Source of the DNA: Minwuia thermotolerans
Lineage (GTDB): Bacteria > Pseudomonadota > Alphaproteobacteria > Minwuiales > Minwuiaceae
DNA length: 64,000 nt
Direction: 5' to 3'
NCBI GenBank assembly: GCA_021604565.1
Contig: BQJF01000003.1
Span: 48,540 to 112,539 of the forward strand
How positions within the stretch are numbered: position 1 is the stretch's first letter; each line of letters begins with the position of its first letter. The position numbers were made by a program, and so were the translations under genes. The notes beneath the pieces are model-generated. The model was not told the DNA's origin. It was given only the letters and a program-made list of their open reading frames with translations, and did no database searches. Below are positions 25,992-35,732 of the stretch, one piece after another.

Positions 25992-26765
25992 ATGAAACTC
26001 GATGGAAAAGTCGCTGTGGTTACAGGTGGTGCCTCTGGACTAGGCGCTGCTGCGGCGCGCAGTTTTGTTGAGCAGGGCGCACGCGTCGCGCTCTTCGATC
26101 TGAGCGAAGTCGCAGGAAACGCGCTCTGTGGCGAACTTGGAAACAAGGTCTGCCAGTTCTTCAAGGTCGATGTGACCGATGATCAGTCAGTTGCTGAGGC
26201 AGTTGAGAAAACGAGAGATCAGTTCGGCGCAGTTCATATTGCCGTCAACGCGGCGGGCATTCCGGCCCCGACCAAAATTCTCGACAGGGAAGGCAACCCT
26301 TGCGAACTCTCCAAGTTCACAAAGGTGATAATGGTCAACCTGGTCGGCACGTTTAATGTCATGAGCAAATGCGTTGCCGAGATGGCAAAGAACACGCCAG
26401 ATGATCAAGGCGAGCGCGGCGTTGTAATCAATGTGTCATCCGGTGCCGCCTATGAAGGGCAAGTCGGTCAGTCTGGCTATTCGGCGTCCAAAGCGGGTGT
26501 GATCGGCATGAACATGCCGGCGGCGAGGGAGCTCGGAGCCGTCGGCGTTCGGGTAAATGCGATCGCGCCGGGCTTGTTCCTTACACAGATGGTCAAAGGC
26601 CTGGGCGACAAAGTGGTTGCCTCATTGGTCGATACAATCGAGGCGCCACGCCGGGCTGGAGACCCGATGGAATTCGCGCACGCATGCCAGTTTATCGTCG
26701 AGAACGGTTACCTCAATGGCGAGACGATCCGGCTGGACGCGGCGACACGGCTGAGGGCGAGATAA
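25992..26765 (+). CDS. Short-chain dehydrogenase, 3-hydroxyacyl-CoA dehydrogenase type II-like
   Basis: 257 residues. The NAD-binding TGGASGLG (residues 11-18), NAAG near 93 and the catalytic YSASK (near 163) after a Ser in NVSSGA define a classical SDR. The sequence resembles 17-beta-HSD10-type 3-hydroxyacyl-CoA dehydrogenases, including a long insertion around REGNPCELSKF. In this cluster it would oxidise the 3-hydroxyacyl-CoA made by the hydratase. Its stop overlaps the next start as TAATG. Confidence 0.85.
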   Translation: MKLDGKVAVVTGGASGLGAAAARSFVEQGARVALFDLSEVAGNALCGELGNKVCQFFKVDVTDDQSVAEAVEKTRDQFGAVHIAVNAAGIPAPTKILDREGNPCELSKFTKVIMVNLVGTFNVMSKCVAEMAKNTPDDQGERGVVINVSSGAAYEGQVGQSGYSASKAGVIGMNMPAARELGAVGVRVNAIAPGLFLTQMVKGLGDKVVASLVDTIEAPRRAGDPMEFAHACQFIVENGYLNGETIRLDAATRLRAR

Positions 26766-28189
26766 TGGGTGTTGAGAGCGGCATCACCGAGCTTGAGCGG
26801 GTTTTCGCCCTGCAGCGCAGCCTCACGCGTCAGCAGGTGTCGCGCAGTTATGAGGCGCGCATGGACCTGCTCGCCCGGCTCGGCAAGATGTTCGAGACGC
26901 ATGAAGACGAACTGATCGACGCCGTCGCTGCCGATTTCGGTATGCGCAGCCGGTATGAAACCATACTGACGGACATCATGTTGGTCCTGTCGGACGTAAA
27001 ATTCGCGCGGCGCCATTTGAAACAATGGATGAAGCCGCGCAGTGTCAAAACCGACACGTTTGGATTGCCGGGATCTTCGCGCCTAATTCCGCAACCCCTT
27101 GGGGTCGTCGGCATTCTCGGAACCTGGAACTATCCCTATGGCACAGTGTTCGCCGGTGCGGCGGGTGCGTTGGCGGCTGGCAACCGGATTATTGCCAAGC
27201 CGAGTGAAATTTCGGCTCATTCAGCTGAAATTTCGCAGAGTCTTGTTCGCAAGTATTTTTCAGAAGAAGAGATGGCAGTGGTAACCGGCGGCCCGGATGT
27301 CGCGCAGCAGATGACGTCTCTTCCATTCGATCATATTCTCTTCACCGGTTCGCCCAATACAGGTAAAAAAGTCGCCCAGTCGGCCGCAGCCAATTTGACA
27401 CCAGTGACGCTTGAGCTTGGCGGCAAGTGCCCCATTATCATTGATAAAAGTGCTCATTTTCCAGAAGTCGCGCAGAGCCTTGTTTTCGGCAAGCTCCTCA
27501 ACGCAGGACAAACGTGCATCGGTGTCGACTACGCATTCGTTCCAGAAGGGAGCGTAGAAGACTTTGTGTCAGCGCTCGCCAGGCAGGTGCACAAGTGTTT
27601 TGGCGAGATCGAAGCCAATCAGGACTATACAAGCATTATAAATCACCGGCAGTTTGACCGTTTGCGGGGACTGGTTGATGACGCCCGCGCAAAAGGTGCC
27701 GGAGTGACCAATCTCGCAGGCAGTGGTGATGGCATGTTCGAGGCTGCTCATCGAATAGCCCCGCTGGTTGTGACCAATGTTGCAAGCGATATGGGGCTGA
27801 TGCAGGAAGAGATTTTCGGGCCGATTCTGCCGATCCTGACCTATCGTACGGAAGACGAAGTAATCGAGTACATCAATGCTGGCGAGCGGCCACTGGCACT
27901 TTACTATTTCGGTAAAGATAGTGCAGGTCGACGAAAAATCCTTGGCGAAACTCATGCTGGCGGCGTGACCCTGAACGGCACGGTGATGCACGTCTTCCAG
28001 CGCCGTCTTCCATTTGGCGGCATCGGGCAAAGCGGGATCGGATCCTATTTGGGGCCGGGAAGTTTCGAGCGGTTCAGTCATTTGAAGCCGGTGTTCTCAC
28101 AATCGAAGATCAGTGTGCTTAGCCAATTGCTGCCTCCCTATTCTTCGAAGACGGGCCGGTTGCTGAATCTATTTAGAAAGCTGCTCTAA
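26765..28189 (+). CDS. Aldehyde dehydrogenase (coniferyl-aldehyde dehydrogenase-like)
   Basis: 474 residues from the ATG at 26765, overlapping the SDR stop by one base; a longer frame upstream lies within the SDR. Active-site Glu is in VTLELGGKCP (near 217) and Cys in NAGQTCIGVDY (near 249). The overall pattern (GILGTWNYPYG, QEEIFGPILPI, C-terminal hydrophobic tail) is that of class 3 / coniferyl-aldehyde dehydrogenases. It would oxidise the aldehyde made by the PQQ alcohol dehydrogenase to the acid. The C-terminal tail may attach it to the membrane. Confidence 0.88.
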   Translation: MGVESGITELERVFALQRSLTRQQVSRSYEARMDLLARLGKMFETHEDELIDAVAADFGMRSRYETILTDIMLVLSDVKFARRHLKQWMKPRSVKTDTFGLPGSSRLIPQPLGVVGILGTWNYPYGTVFAGAAGALAAGNRIIAKPSEISAHSAEISQSLVRKYFSEEEMAVVTGGPDVAQQMTSLPFDHILFTGSPNTGKKVAQSAAANLTPVTLELGGKCPIIIDKSAHFPEVAQSLVFGKLLNAGQTCIGVDYAFVPEGSVEDFVSALARQVHKCFGEIEANQDYTSIINHRQFDRLRGLVDDARAKGAGVTNLAGSGDGMFEAAHRIAPLVVTNVASDMGLMQEEIFGPILPILTYRTEDEVIEYINAGERPLALYYFGKDSAGRRKILGETHAGGVTLNGTVMHVFQRRLPFGGIGQSGIGSYLGPGSFERFSHLKPVFSQSKISVLSQLLPPYSSKTGRLLNLFRKLL

Positions 28190-28246
28190 ATCGATCCTGT
28201 ACGCGGCAATCTTAGGGTGGTGTAGACAAAAGGGAGGACAGTCTCT

Positions 28247-29917
28247 GTGTTCGGAATTTTCTCAAAAAAGCGCAATGACCGTGAACTGGTGCCTGTTGAC
28301 GTCGCTCCAAGTTCTGCTGCAGCATTGGTTTCGACAGAAGGCGGGCGACTAAATTACAGCCGTATCATGCAAGGGCTCGCGGAATCCTTCGGGGATCGTG
28401 AGGCGATTGTGAATCTTGAGCGTGGCCGCCGGCTGAGTTTTCGTGACTATCACATCATAACCAATCAGATTGCACATATTCTCAATGGAAACCTGAATCT
28501 CGGCGCGGGCGACCGATATGTCTGTATGCTGCAAAATGACAATCTCTCCCTGTTCCATTGGGGGTCAGCTGCAAAAGCTTATGCAACATGTTGTCATGCC
28601 AACTACCTCGACAGCCTGGAAACGCATCTCGGCCAGATCGACATCGTCAAGCCCAAAGTCGCGTTCATCGAGAATGACCTCCTGGCCTCCCATGCTGGCC
28701 CGCTTACCGAACGCGGCATTCAGATTGTTGTGATGGATGCTCTGGTCAAGCCATATTCAGGCGTGTTGGCCCTTCCCGATCTTTTGGCGAACGCGTCGAC
28801 AGAGAACACAGATATTGAAATCGATGATCGAACGCACGTCGTGCTCATGCGCTTTACAGGAGGCACGACTGGTGACAGCAAGTGCGCGAAGTATTCAATC
28901 GACAACATTCTGGGGTGCCGCGATAGTTTCCTGACACTTCCAGACCCGGATTTCTTCGATGGCTGCCGCATGCTGCATATAGCTCCCATTAGCCATGGCA
29001 GCGGTATGATGCTTTTGCCGGTTCTGTTCAGCGGTGGTTGCACGGTCACAATGAACGCGCCCAGTCTGGAGAACTGGTGCCGCTATATCCAGCAAGAAAA
29101 GATTTCCCACGCCTTCATCGTACCGACTCTGGCGTACCGCCTTTTGGAAATGCCCGAAGCCCGAGAATATGACCTGTCCTCATTGCGCACGGTGTTGTAT
29201 GGCGCGGCCCCCATGAGCCCGGCCAAGGCTAAGCTCCTGGTTGAGCGGTTCGGTTCAATATTCACACAAGTGTACGGCTCCACGGAACACCTGGCGGCAA
29301 CCCTCTGCCTGAGCAAGAAAGATCATATCGTAGACTCCGAGACTGAAGGCCGACTCGCGTCCGCGGGTCGACGCTCAACCGGGATCGAACTGTCGGTTTG
29401 CGATGATGATGGCAATCCAGTTCCTGTAGGCGAACTCGGCGAGTTCTATTTGCGATCGCGCTCAACCTGTCTTGGCTATGAAGGCAATCCAGAGAAGACG
29501 AAGGAGGAATTCGTCAACGGATACTGGAAGTCAGGGGATATCGGATATACGGACGAAAACGGATATTGCTACCTGGTTGATCGGAAGAAGGACATGATCA
29601 TCACGGGTGGTTTTAATGTCTATGCGACTGAAGTTGAGGCCGCAGTCAACTCCCATCCTGGCGTTTTGATGTCGGCGGTTGTCGGTGTTCCCCACGAAGA
29701 ATGGGGCGAGGCTGTACATGCGGAAGTCATCCTTAATGACTCTGTTGAGGTGGCCGAATCTGACCTGATCGCCTATGTAAAAGAGCAGATCGGATCTTTC
29801 AAAACACCAAAATCCGTGTTGTTCGTGGAAGAACTGCCTCTGAGCGTCGTTGGTAAGGTGTTGCGAAAGGATGTACGTAAGAAATACTGGGGCGGCCAGG
29901 TCCGCAGTATTGGTTGA
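28247..29917 (+). CDS. Acyl-CoA synthetase (AMP-forming)
   Basis: 556 residues from GTG at 28247 with GGGAGG upstream. Signature motifs: phosphate loop RFTGGTTGDSKCAKY (near 203), YGSTEHLA, the hinge YLVDRKKDMIITGGFNVYAT, and the C-terminal catalytic Lys in SVVGKVLRKDVRKKY. It activates a carboxylic acid to its CoA thioester with ATP. In context it links the aldehyde dehydrogenase product to beta-oxidation. Substrate specificity cannot be read from sequence. Confidence 0.9.
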   Translation: MFGIFSKKRNDRELVPVDVAPSSAAALVSTEGGRLNYSRIMQGLAESFGDREAIVNLERGRRLSFRDYHIITNQIAHILNGNLNLGAGDRYVCMLQNDNLSLFHWGSAAKAYATCCHANYLDSLETHLGQIDIVKPKVAFIENDLLASHAGPLTERGIQIVVMDALVKPYSGVLALPDLLANASTENTDIEIDDRTHVVLMRFTGGTTGDSKCAKYSIDNILGCRDSFLTLPDPDFFDGCRMLHIAPISHGSGMMLLPVLFSGGCTVTMNAPSLENWCRYIQQEKISHAFIVPTLAYRLLEMPEAREYDLSSLRTVLYGAAPMSPAKAKLLVERFGSIFTQVYGSTEHLAATLCLSKKDHIVDSETEGRLASAGRRSTGIELSVCDDDGNPVPVGELGEFYLRSRSTCLGYEGNPEKTKEEFVNGYWKSGDIGYTDENGYCYLVDRKKDMIITGGFNVYATEVEAAVNSHPGVLMSAVVGVPHEEWGEAVHAEVILNDSVEVAESDLIAYVKEQIGSFKTPKSVLFVEELPLSVVGKVLRKDVRKKYWGGQVRSIG

Positions 29918-30006
29918 AGCGTGTACAATCCTGTTCAGAAATTGGACAAACCGTCATGAACCGATAAAGCTCGTCATCGAAGACGGTCGTACAGGACAAT
30001 CGATAT

Positions 30007-31068
30007 TTGAACAACACATCATCAGGTAAGGCGCAACCAGAATTGAGTGAGACGCGGTCAGTCATTGCATCCTGGCTCATACAGATTGTGGCCATATTGG
30101 ACGAATTTGACTTTTCCATTGATGTGCCAGATCTACTCCGGCGTGCGGAAGTTGATCCTGATATTCTCCAGGACCCGAATGCCAGGGTGCGGTCTAGACG
30201 ATTCAGTCGCTTCATTGAGCTCATCGTAGAGGCGACAGGTGATGAGACGATCGGGCTGAAGCTGGCCGAGCGAAATACGCCCGGCTCAATGCATGCGCTT
30301 GGGTATTCATTGTTCTCAAGCCGAACGCTGGAAACATTCTTCCACCGGTTTGATCGTTTTTTCAGGCTAATTTCTCATTCTGCTGAGACAAGGTCTGAAA
30401 TCAGGAAGGGGTGCCTCATTCATTCCATTGAACTCAAGGAAGACGTGCCGCCGGTCCGCCAGGATGTTTTTTTGGCGACGGTGCTTCGCTTCGTCAGAAT
30501 GGTTTACCGAGCGGACTATTCTCCTGTTTTGGTAAGAATGCGTCGTCCGAAACCTGGTAAGGTCGCGATGGATGAATTTGATGCCTTTTTCTGTTGTCCG
30601 ATCGAATATGGTCACGACAGTCTAGAGCTGCATGTGGCCGAGAAGGACTATACGCGCGTGCTGCGCGGCGCGAATTCCGACATTGTTCGAAGGAATGACC
30701 AGATTGCGATGGAATACATTGCCCGGTTCGATGAACAACAAATTATTCCGCGGATCCGGGCGGCGATTGTCGAAATGCTACCGGATGGAGCTGTCTCCCT
30801 GGAGTCGGTTTCAAGAGAGCTAAATACAAGTAACCGAAGTCTTCAGCGCCAATTACAGGATGAGGGCACAACCTTCAACACCGTGCTCGACGATGTTCGC
30901 CAGCATCTCGCTATCGGCTATTTGCGGACAGGTCGTCGGTCCATCAAGGAGATATCGTATCTGTTGGGATACAAGGACCCCAGCAATTTCTCCCGTGCGT
31001 TTCGCCGGTTAACGGGGCAGTCCCCGCAGGAATTCCTCGAGAATGAGCGCCAGCTGGACGACAGCTGA
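30007..31068 (+). CDS. AraC-family transcriptional regulator
   Basis: 353 residues from a TTG start at 30007 (AGGAC about 9 bases upstream); no better start lies near the conserved N-terminus. The N-terminal region has the PF12625-like ligand domain (LLRRAEVDPDILQDPNARV ... SLFSSRTLETF); the C-terminus has two helix-turn-helix motifs with IKEISYLLGYKDPSNFSRAF. Such regulators respond to pathway substrates. Lying inside the catabolic cluster, it probably controls the flanking genes. It is 89 bases after the synthetase stop. Confidence 0.9.
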   Translation: MNNTSSGKAQPELSETRSVIASWLIQIVAILDEFDFSIDVPDLLRRAEVDPDILQDPNARVRSRRFSRFIELIVEATGDETIGLKLAERNTPGSMHALGYSLFSSRTLETFFHRFDRFFRLISHSAETRSEIRKGCLIHSIELKEDVPPVRQDVFLATVLRFVRMVYRADYSPVLVRMRRPKPGKVAMDEFDAFFCCPIEYGHDSLELHVAEKDYTRVLRGANSDIVRRNDQIAMEYIARFDEQQIIPRIRAAIVEMLPDGAVSLESVSRELNTSNRSLQRQLQDEGTTFNTVLDDVRQHLAIGYLRTGRRSIKEISYLLGYKDPSNFSRAFRRLTGQSPQEFLENERQLDDS

Positions 31069-31216
31069 CATCGCTAGAGCTCTGCATTGCCTTGGGCGGC
31101 TCGACTGACGACGCTTTGGCGCACGGTGACATGCGTCTGATGTTCAATAAGTTTTCTGGCCCGATAAAGTGAAGCCTCATCTGGAACGGGCCAAGTTTTG
31201 GAGCGAACGCGGCCCA

Positions 31217-32023
31217 ATGCTTGGAATTGGACAATTGTCGTTTGAAACCCTGAAATTTGAGGCGGAAGATTCGTGTGCACGAATTACCCTGACGCGTCCG
31301 GGCAGCATGAATGCACTGTCCGCTCTAATGGTGAATGAACTTGCGCAATGTGTGAAAGATGTTGCCGAGCGCGATGAGATTCGAGTGCTGACTATCACTG
31401 GGAGCGGGCGCGCCTTTTGCTGCGGTGCTGACCTGAAGGGCGTTTTGGGGGAAGTTCAGGCTGGTGACAATACCGGGTTTCTTGGCTTCCTTCGCGACAT
31501 TCAGAACGTGTTTTTGGCTATTCGTGCTTTGCCGAAGCCGACAATTGCAGCGCTCAATGGATTGACTTTGGCCGGCGGACTGGAGCTAGCCATGACCTGC
31601 GATGTCGTGATGGCGGCGCGCAGTGCGCGGCTGGGCGACGCCCATTCCAATTTTGGTGTTCTGCCGGGCGGCGGGGGATCTCTCTTGCCGAGGTATGTTG
31701 GCGAAAAGAAAGCGAATTATCTCCTATTCTCCGGCGATCATTGGTCGGCGGAAGCGTTTCGTGAAGCCGGATTTGTAAGCCAAGTTGTTGAGGATGACGA
31801 CTTGTCATCGGCTGCAGAGGCGCTTGCTGCAAAGCTGGCGGAGAAAAGCCCGCTTGTACTTCAGCGTATGAAGGAGATGGTTGCCGGAAGCGCACACTTG
31901 TCCGCGCGCGAAGCCATCGCGTTGGAAATGCGCCATCTCGAAGCGCATGCAAAATCCGCTGACTTCCTCGAAGGGCTTTCAGCCTTCAGTGAGAAACGAA
32001 CACCGAAATATTCAGGCCAGTAG
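31217..32023 (+). CDS. Enoyl-CoA hydratase/isomerase (crotonase family)
   Basis: 268 residues from the ATG at 31217; a GTG at 31169 in the same frame is possible but lacks an RBS. Oxyanion-hole segments are SGRAFCCGADLKGV and LTLAGGLELAMTCDVV, and the hydratase-type region reads GVLPGGGGSLLPRYVG; a catalytic-type Glu precedes it weakly. It would hydrate the 2-enoyl-CoA from the acyl-CoA dehydrogenase at 33304. The crotonase superfamily is broad, so isomerase or hydrolase activity remains possible. Confidence 0.85.
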   Translation: MLGIGQLSFETLKFEAEDSCARITLTRPGSMNALSALMVNELAQCVKDVAERDEIRVLTITGSGRAFCCGADLKGVLGEVQAGDNTGFLGFLRDIQNVFLAIRALPKPTIAALNGLTLAGGLELAMTCDVVMAARSARLGDAHSNFGVLPGGGGSLLPRYVGEKKANYLLFSGDHWSAEAFREAGFVSQVVEDDDLSSAAEALAAKLAEKSPLVLQRMKEMVAGSAHLSAREAIALEMRHLEAHAKSADFLEGLSAFSEKRTPKYSGQ

Positions 32024-32050
32024 CGGCCATCTGTAGATGGGGAGAGAGTC

Positions 32051-33307
32051 TTGTCGGATAGTAAGATTTATATTGTAGGCGTCGGCATGACGCATTTCGG
32101 GCGGCATCTGGAAACAAGTATTTCTGAATTGCTGGACACCGCCATTTTGCGTGCGGCGGATGATGCAGGCTGCACCAAGGCCGCCGTGGAGGCAGTTTAC
32201 CATTCCAGTGCGACCCAAGGTTTCTTGCAGGGACAAACCTTTGTTCCTGGCCAGGTTGCGCTCAGCAAGATCGGGCTGACAGGTATTCCCGCATTCAATA
32301 TTGAAAACGCCTGTGCGTCCAGTTCATCCTCCTTTCACCTTGCTGTTCAGGCGCTTAAGGCTGGTATGCAGGACGTTGTCCTGGCGGCGGGTGTCGAGAA
32401 AATGAACGTGCCTGACAAGGCGAGGATGTTCGCTGTGTTCGATGGCGGTTGGGATGTTGAGACACCTGAGGAGAATGCCAAAAGGCTTCTCCAGTTGGGT
32501 GAAGGTGTTGCCGAACCGGAGGGATCGGAATCTGAACGCCCTTATAGCGTATTCATGAAAATCTACGCAGCGTTCGGCCGGAACCATATGAAGCGCTATG
32601 GCACGACTCAGCGCCAGATTGCTGCGATAGCCGCGAAAAATCATCAGCATTCAGAGCACAATGAGTATTCGCAATACCGTCAGCCTTACACGATTGATGA
32701 AATTCTTTCAGCACCTCCCATCACTTACCCTTTGACGCTGCCAATGTGCTCACCGATCTCGGATGGTGCTGCAGCGGTCATCCTTTGCAATGAGGAAGGC
32801 TTGAGGAAGATTGGTGCCACTACGTCACGAGCCGTCCAGGTTATGGCCAGCGCCGTTGCAAGTGGAAACCCCGCGCGCAGCGCCGATGCACCGGAACGCC
32901 ATGTTGCGCGAATTGCCGCTGAGAGGGCGTATGAAATGGCCTGCCTTTCACCAGAAGACATGGACGTTGCCGAGGTGCACGATGCAACCGCGATTGGTGA
33001 GTTGATGCACGCCGAGAACTTGATGTTAGTTCCGATCGGTGAAGCAGGCCCGGCAGCGGAACGCGGGGACTTCACGATTGGCGGCTCAATCCCGATCAAT
33101 CCGTCTGGCGGGCTGGAGTCCAAAGGCCACCCCATCGGCGCAACCGGGCTGGGGCAAATTCATGAGCTTGTCACCCAATTACGCGGCGAAGCTGGAAAGC
33201 GCCAGGTTGATGGTGCCCGACACGCTATCCACGAAAACAGCGGCGGCCTAATTGGCATTGAGGAGGGTGTTGCTGTGGTCAACATTTTCAAGAGGGCAAA
33301 TGCATGA
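32051..33307 (+). CDS. SCP2-type thiolase
   Basis: 418 residues from TTG at 32051 (GGGGAGAGAG upstream). The nucleophilic Cys is in FNIENACASSSSS (near residue 87). The C-terminal HENSGG and GHPIGATGLGQIHEL motifs are those of SCP-x / sterol-carrier-type thiolases rather than FadA. Such thiolases often cleave branched or sterol side-chain 3-ketoacyl-CoAs, which suits the racemase gene nearby. Its stop overlaps the next start as ATGA. Confidence 0.87.
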   Translation: MSDSKIYIVGVGMTHFGRHLETSISELLDTAILRAADDAGCTKAAVEAVYHSSATQGFLQGQTFVPGQVALSKIGLTGIPAFNIENACASSSSSFHLAVQALKAGMQDVVLAAGVEKMNVPDKARMFAVFDGGWDVETPEENAKRLLQLGEGVAEPEGSESERPYSVFMKIYAAFGRNHMKRYGTTQRQIAAIAAKNHQHSEHNEYSQYRQPYTIDEILSAPPITYPLTLPMCSPISDGAAAVILCNEEGLRKIGATTSRAVQVMASAVASGNPARSADAPERHVARIAAERAYEMACLSPEDMDVAEVHDATAIGELMHAENLMLVPIGEAGPAAERGDFTIGGSIPINPSGGLESKGHPIGATGLGQIHELVTQLRGEAGKRQVDGARHAIHENSGGLIGIEEGVAVVNIFKRANA

Positions 33308-34461
33308 TTGGGGGATTAGATATTTTCTTTGACAAGGCTGAGCTCGCCGCAATCGAAAGCCTGCGTCGCTATCTTGATGAGCAGCTGGAGCCGGAACTGG
33401 CTGCGCATGGGGAAGACTTCGTTCCAAAGGACAAAATGCAAAGCTGGACGCAAAAGCTGGCAGAATTTGGTCTCGTCAACGCCCCACAGCCGGAATCTGC
33501 CGGCGGGCTGGGGTTGTCCTGGAAGCTGCACGTTCAACTAATTGAAGAGCTTGCCTATAGTTCGGGAGACTTGGCGATAGCCGCACTTGTTAATGGCAGC
33601 GCAGCGTCGATGCTGGTCAAACTCGCGCCGGAGCACATCAAGACACGTTACCTGCCTAGATTGTTGGCGGGGGAACTTTTTGCGTCTGTCGGCATTTCCG
33701 AGCCGGATGTCGGTTCGGATGTCGCGGCGGCGAAAACCAGGGCTGTGCGAGATGGTGACCATTGGGTGATTTCTGGTGAGAAAACATGGATCACCAATGG
33801 TGAGTACTCAGATTTTTTCATCTGCACCTGCCGAACTGGCGAGAACGAACTGACCCATATCCTGCTCGATCGCAATGAGCATCCTTATGAAGTCCGCGGT
33901 ATTCCAAAGATCGCGCTCAATCGACAATCAACATCACAGGTTTTTCTCGATGATGTGCGCGTTCCGGTCGAGAATACTATCGGTGAAATAGGCTCGGGTC
34001 TGAAGAACACGCTCACCCTGTTCGAACGCGCGCGAGTTCACGTCGGGTCGTGGGGCTATGGCATGGCGCGGCGCGCGCTTGATGAGTCAATAAAATATGC
34101 AATCGACCGTTCGCAGCATGGCAAACCAATTGCCGGCCACCAGCTCATTGCAGAAAAGTTAGCTGTAATGGCCACAGAGATCGATGCAGCGCGCCTGTTG
34201 TCTTTGCGCGCAGCGGGCATGATTGACGCCGGACAGCGCTGCGACAAGGAGTGCGCAATGGCAAAATGGTACGGTACCGAAATCGCTGTCAGTGCAACGC
34301 GCCAGGCAGTACAGATTCACGGCGGTAATGGCGTCACGAAGGAGTTCATTGTCGAGCGCCTCGCCCGCGAAGCGATGATCGCACCCATTCCGGATGGAAC
34401 GACTGAGATCCAGAAACTCCTTATCGGGCGGAGCCTGACGGGCGTCTCGGCGTTCAGGTGA
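33304..34461 (+). CDS. Acyl-CoA dehydrogenase
   Basis: 385 residues with FAD-binding signatures GISEPDVGSDVAAAKTRA, GEKTWITNGEYSDFF and QIHGGNGVTKEF. The position that usually reads EGT near the C-terminus is DGT (PIPDGTTEIQK), a change also known in ACAD10/11-like members, so the catalytic base may differ. It would introduce the first double bond in beta-oxidation. It overlaps the thiolase by 4 bases. Confidence 0.9.
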   Translation: MIGGLDIFFDKAELAAIESLRRYLDEQLEPELAAHGEDFVPKDKMQSWTQKLAEFGLVNAPQPESAGGLGLSWKLHVQLIEELAYSSGDLAIAALVNGSAASMLVKLAPEHIKTRYLPRLLAGELFASVGISEPDVGSDVAAAKTRAVRDGDHWVISGEKTWITNGEYSDFFICTCRTGENELTHILLDRNEHPYEVRGIPKIALNRQSTSQVFLDDVRVPVENTIGEIGSGLKNTLTLFERARVHVGSWGYGMARRALDESIKYAIDRSQHGKPIAGHQLIAEKLAVMATEIDAARLLSLRAAGMIDAGQRCDKECAMAKWYGTEIAVSATRQAVQIHGGNGVTKEFIVERLAREAMIAPIPDGTTEIQKLLIGRSLTGVSAFR

Positions 34462-34467
34462 CGTCCC

Positions 34468-35574
34468 GTGTCTAAAGGGCCTCTGCAGGGCATTCGGATT
34501 GTCGAAATCGAGGGCATTGGGCCGGCGCCCTTTTGTGGCATGCATCTGGCCGATCTGGGCGCGGATGTCGTTCTCATAGAGCGAAAGACCAAGGGCTCCG
34601 ATCCGGGATCGACTTTGCCTGTCGGCATTCTGAAAAGAGGCAAGCGCTCGATCGCTCTGGACCTGAAAGACTCTGAAGACCGCGCGGTCGCGCTGGATCT
34701 GATTGCGACGGCGGACGCCCTGATCGAGGGCATGCGGCCGGGAGTGATGGAACGCCTGGGCCTTGGTCCGGAAGTTTGTCTGGGGCGGAACCCACAGCTT
34801 GTCTTTGGTCGCATGACGGGCTGGGGGCAGGCGGGACCGCTCGCCCAGGCGGCTGGACATGATATCAATTATGTATCCGTCAGTTCAGCTGCCTGGTTTG
34901 CAAGCCCAACTGGAACGCGATCACTGCCGCCACCAGGCTTGGTCGGGGACATTGGCGGCGGTGCGAACTATCTGACGATTGGCATTCTCGCGGGCATTCT
35001 AAAGGCCAGAGCCACCGGTGAGGGCGATGTGATTGATGCAGCGATTGTCGATGGGTCGGCGCATATGATGAACCTCATCTTCGATTTGCTGCCCAGCGGC
35101 ATGATGCAAGCCGAGCGCGGGCGCGGCTTTCTGGATGATTCCCCTTGGTACAGTTCCTATCGCTGTGCAGACGGGCGTGACATCACGCTTGGCGCGCTAG
35201 AACCGAAATTTTACGCAGAACTTCTACAGCGCCTCGGTCTTACAGGCGATCCCGACTTCGAAGACCAGTATGATCGTGATAGCTGGTCGAAGCAGTCAGA
35301 GAAGTTTCGTGCTCTTTTCGCAACCGAACCATCTGCATACTGGCAAGACTTACTAGAGGGGACCGATGCATGCTTTGGCCTTGTGGAAAGTCCGATCAGT
35401 GCACCTTTGCACCCTCATAATCTGGCGCGCGGAATCTTTGAAAACAGCCAGGGTTATGTTCAGGCTGTTCCGGCCCCGCGTTTCCAATCGAACGTGCAGG
35501 CAATCCCCGGTCCAGCACCTGAGCATGGTCAGCACCAGCAAGAGCTGCTCAAGGAGTTGAAAACCCGCAACTAG
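34468..35574 (+). CDS. Alpha-methylacyl-CoA racemase-like CaiB/BaiF family protein
   Basis: 368 residues from GTG at 34468, 6 bases after the dehydrogenase stop. The N-terminal EIEGIGPAPFCGMHLADLGA, the AGHDINY motif with catalytic-type His (near 131) and the GLVGDIGGG Asp (near 159) are hallmarks of alpha-methylacyl-CoA racemase within the class III CoA-transferase fold. The racemase inverts 2-methyl centres so branched acyl-CoAs can enter beta-oxidation. This is the strongest hint that the cluster's substrate is methyl-branched. Confidence 0.82.
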   Translation: MSKGPLQGIRIVEIEGIGPAPFCGMHLADLGADVVLIERKTKGSDPGSTLPVGILKRGKRSIALDLKDSEDRAVALDLIATADALIEGMRPGVMERLGLGPEVCLGRNPQLVFGRMTGWGQAGPLAQAAGHDINYVSVSSAAWFASPTGTRSLPPPGLVGDIGGGANYLTIGILAGILKARATGEGDVIDAAIVDGSAHMMNLIFDLLPSGMMQAERGRGFLDDSPWYSSYRCADGRDITLGALEPKFYAELLQRLGLTGDPDFEDQYDRDSWSKQSEKFRALFATEPSAYWQDLLEGTDACFGLVESPISAPLHPHNLARGIFENSQGYVQAVPAPRFQSNVQAIPGPAPEHGQHQQELLKELKTRN

Positions 35575-35732
35575 ATCCGTTGCAAGTAGGTGTCCCAGGC
35601 TTTGTCGCTGGCACAAAATGACGGAACATTGGCGTTGCGCGGGGCTTGAGAAACTTCGCCGTTCCAGTGCAATCTTGCTTGGTATGAGAAAAAATCCAGA
35701 ACCTCATCCACTGGGGTGTCCGGGAGGACAAA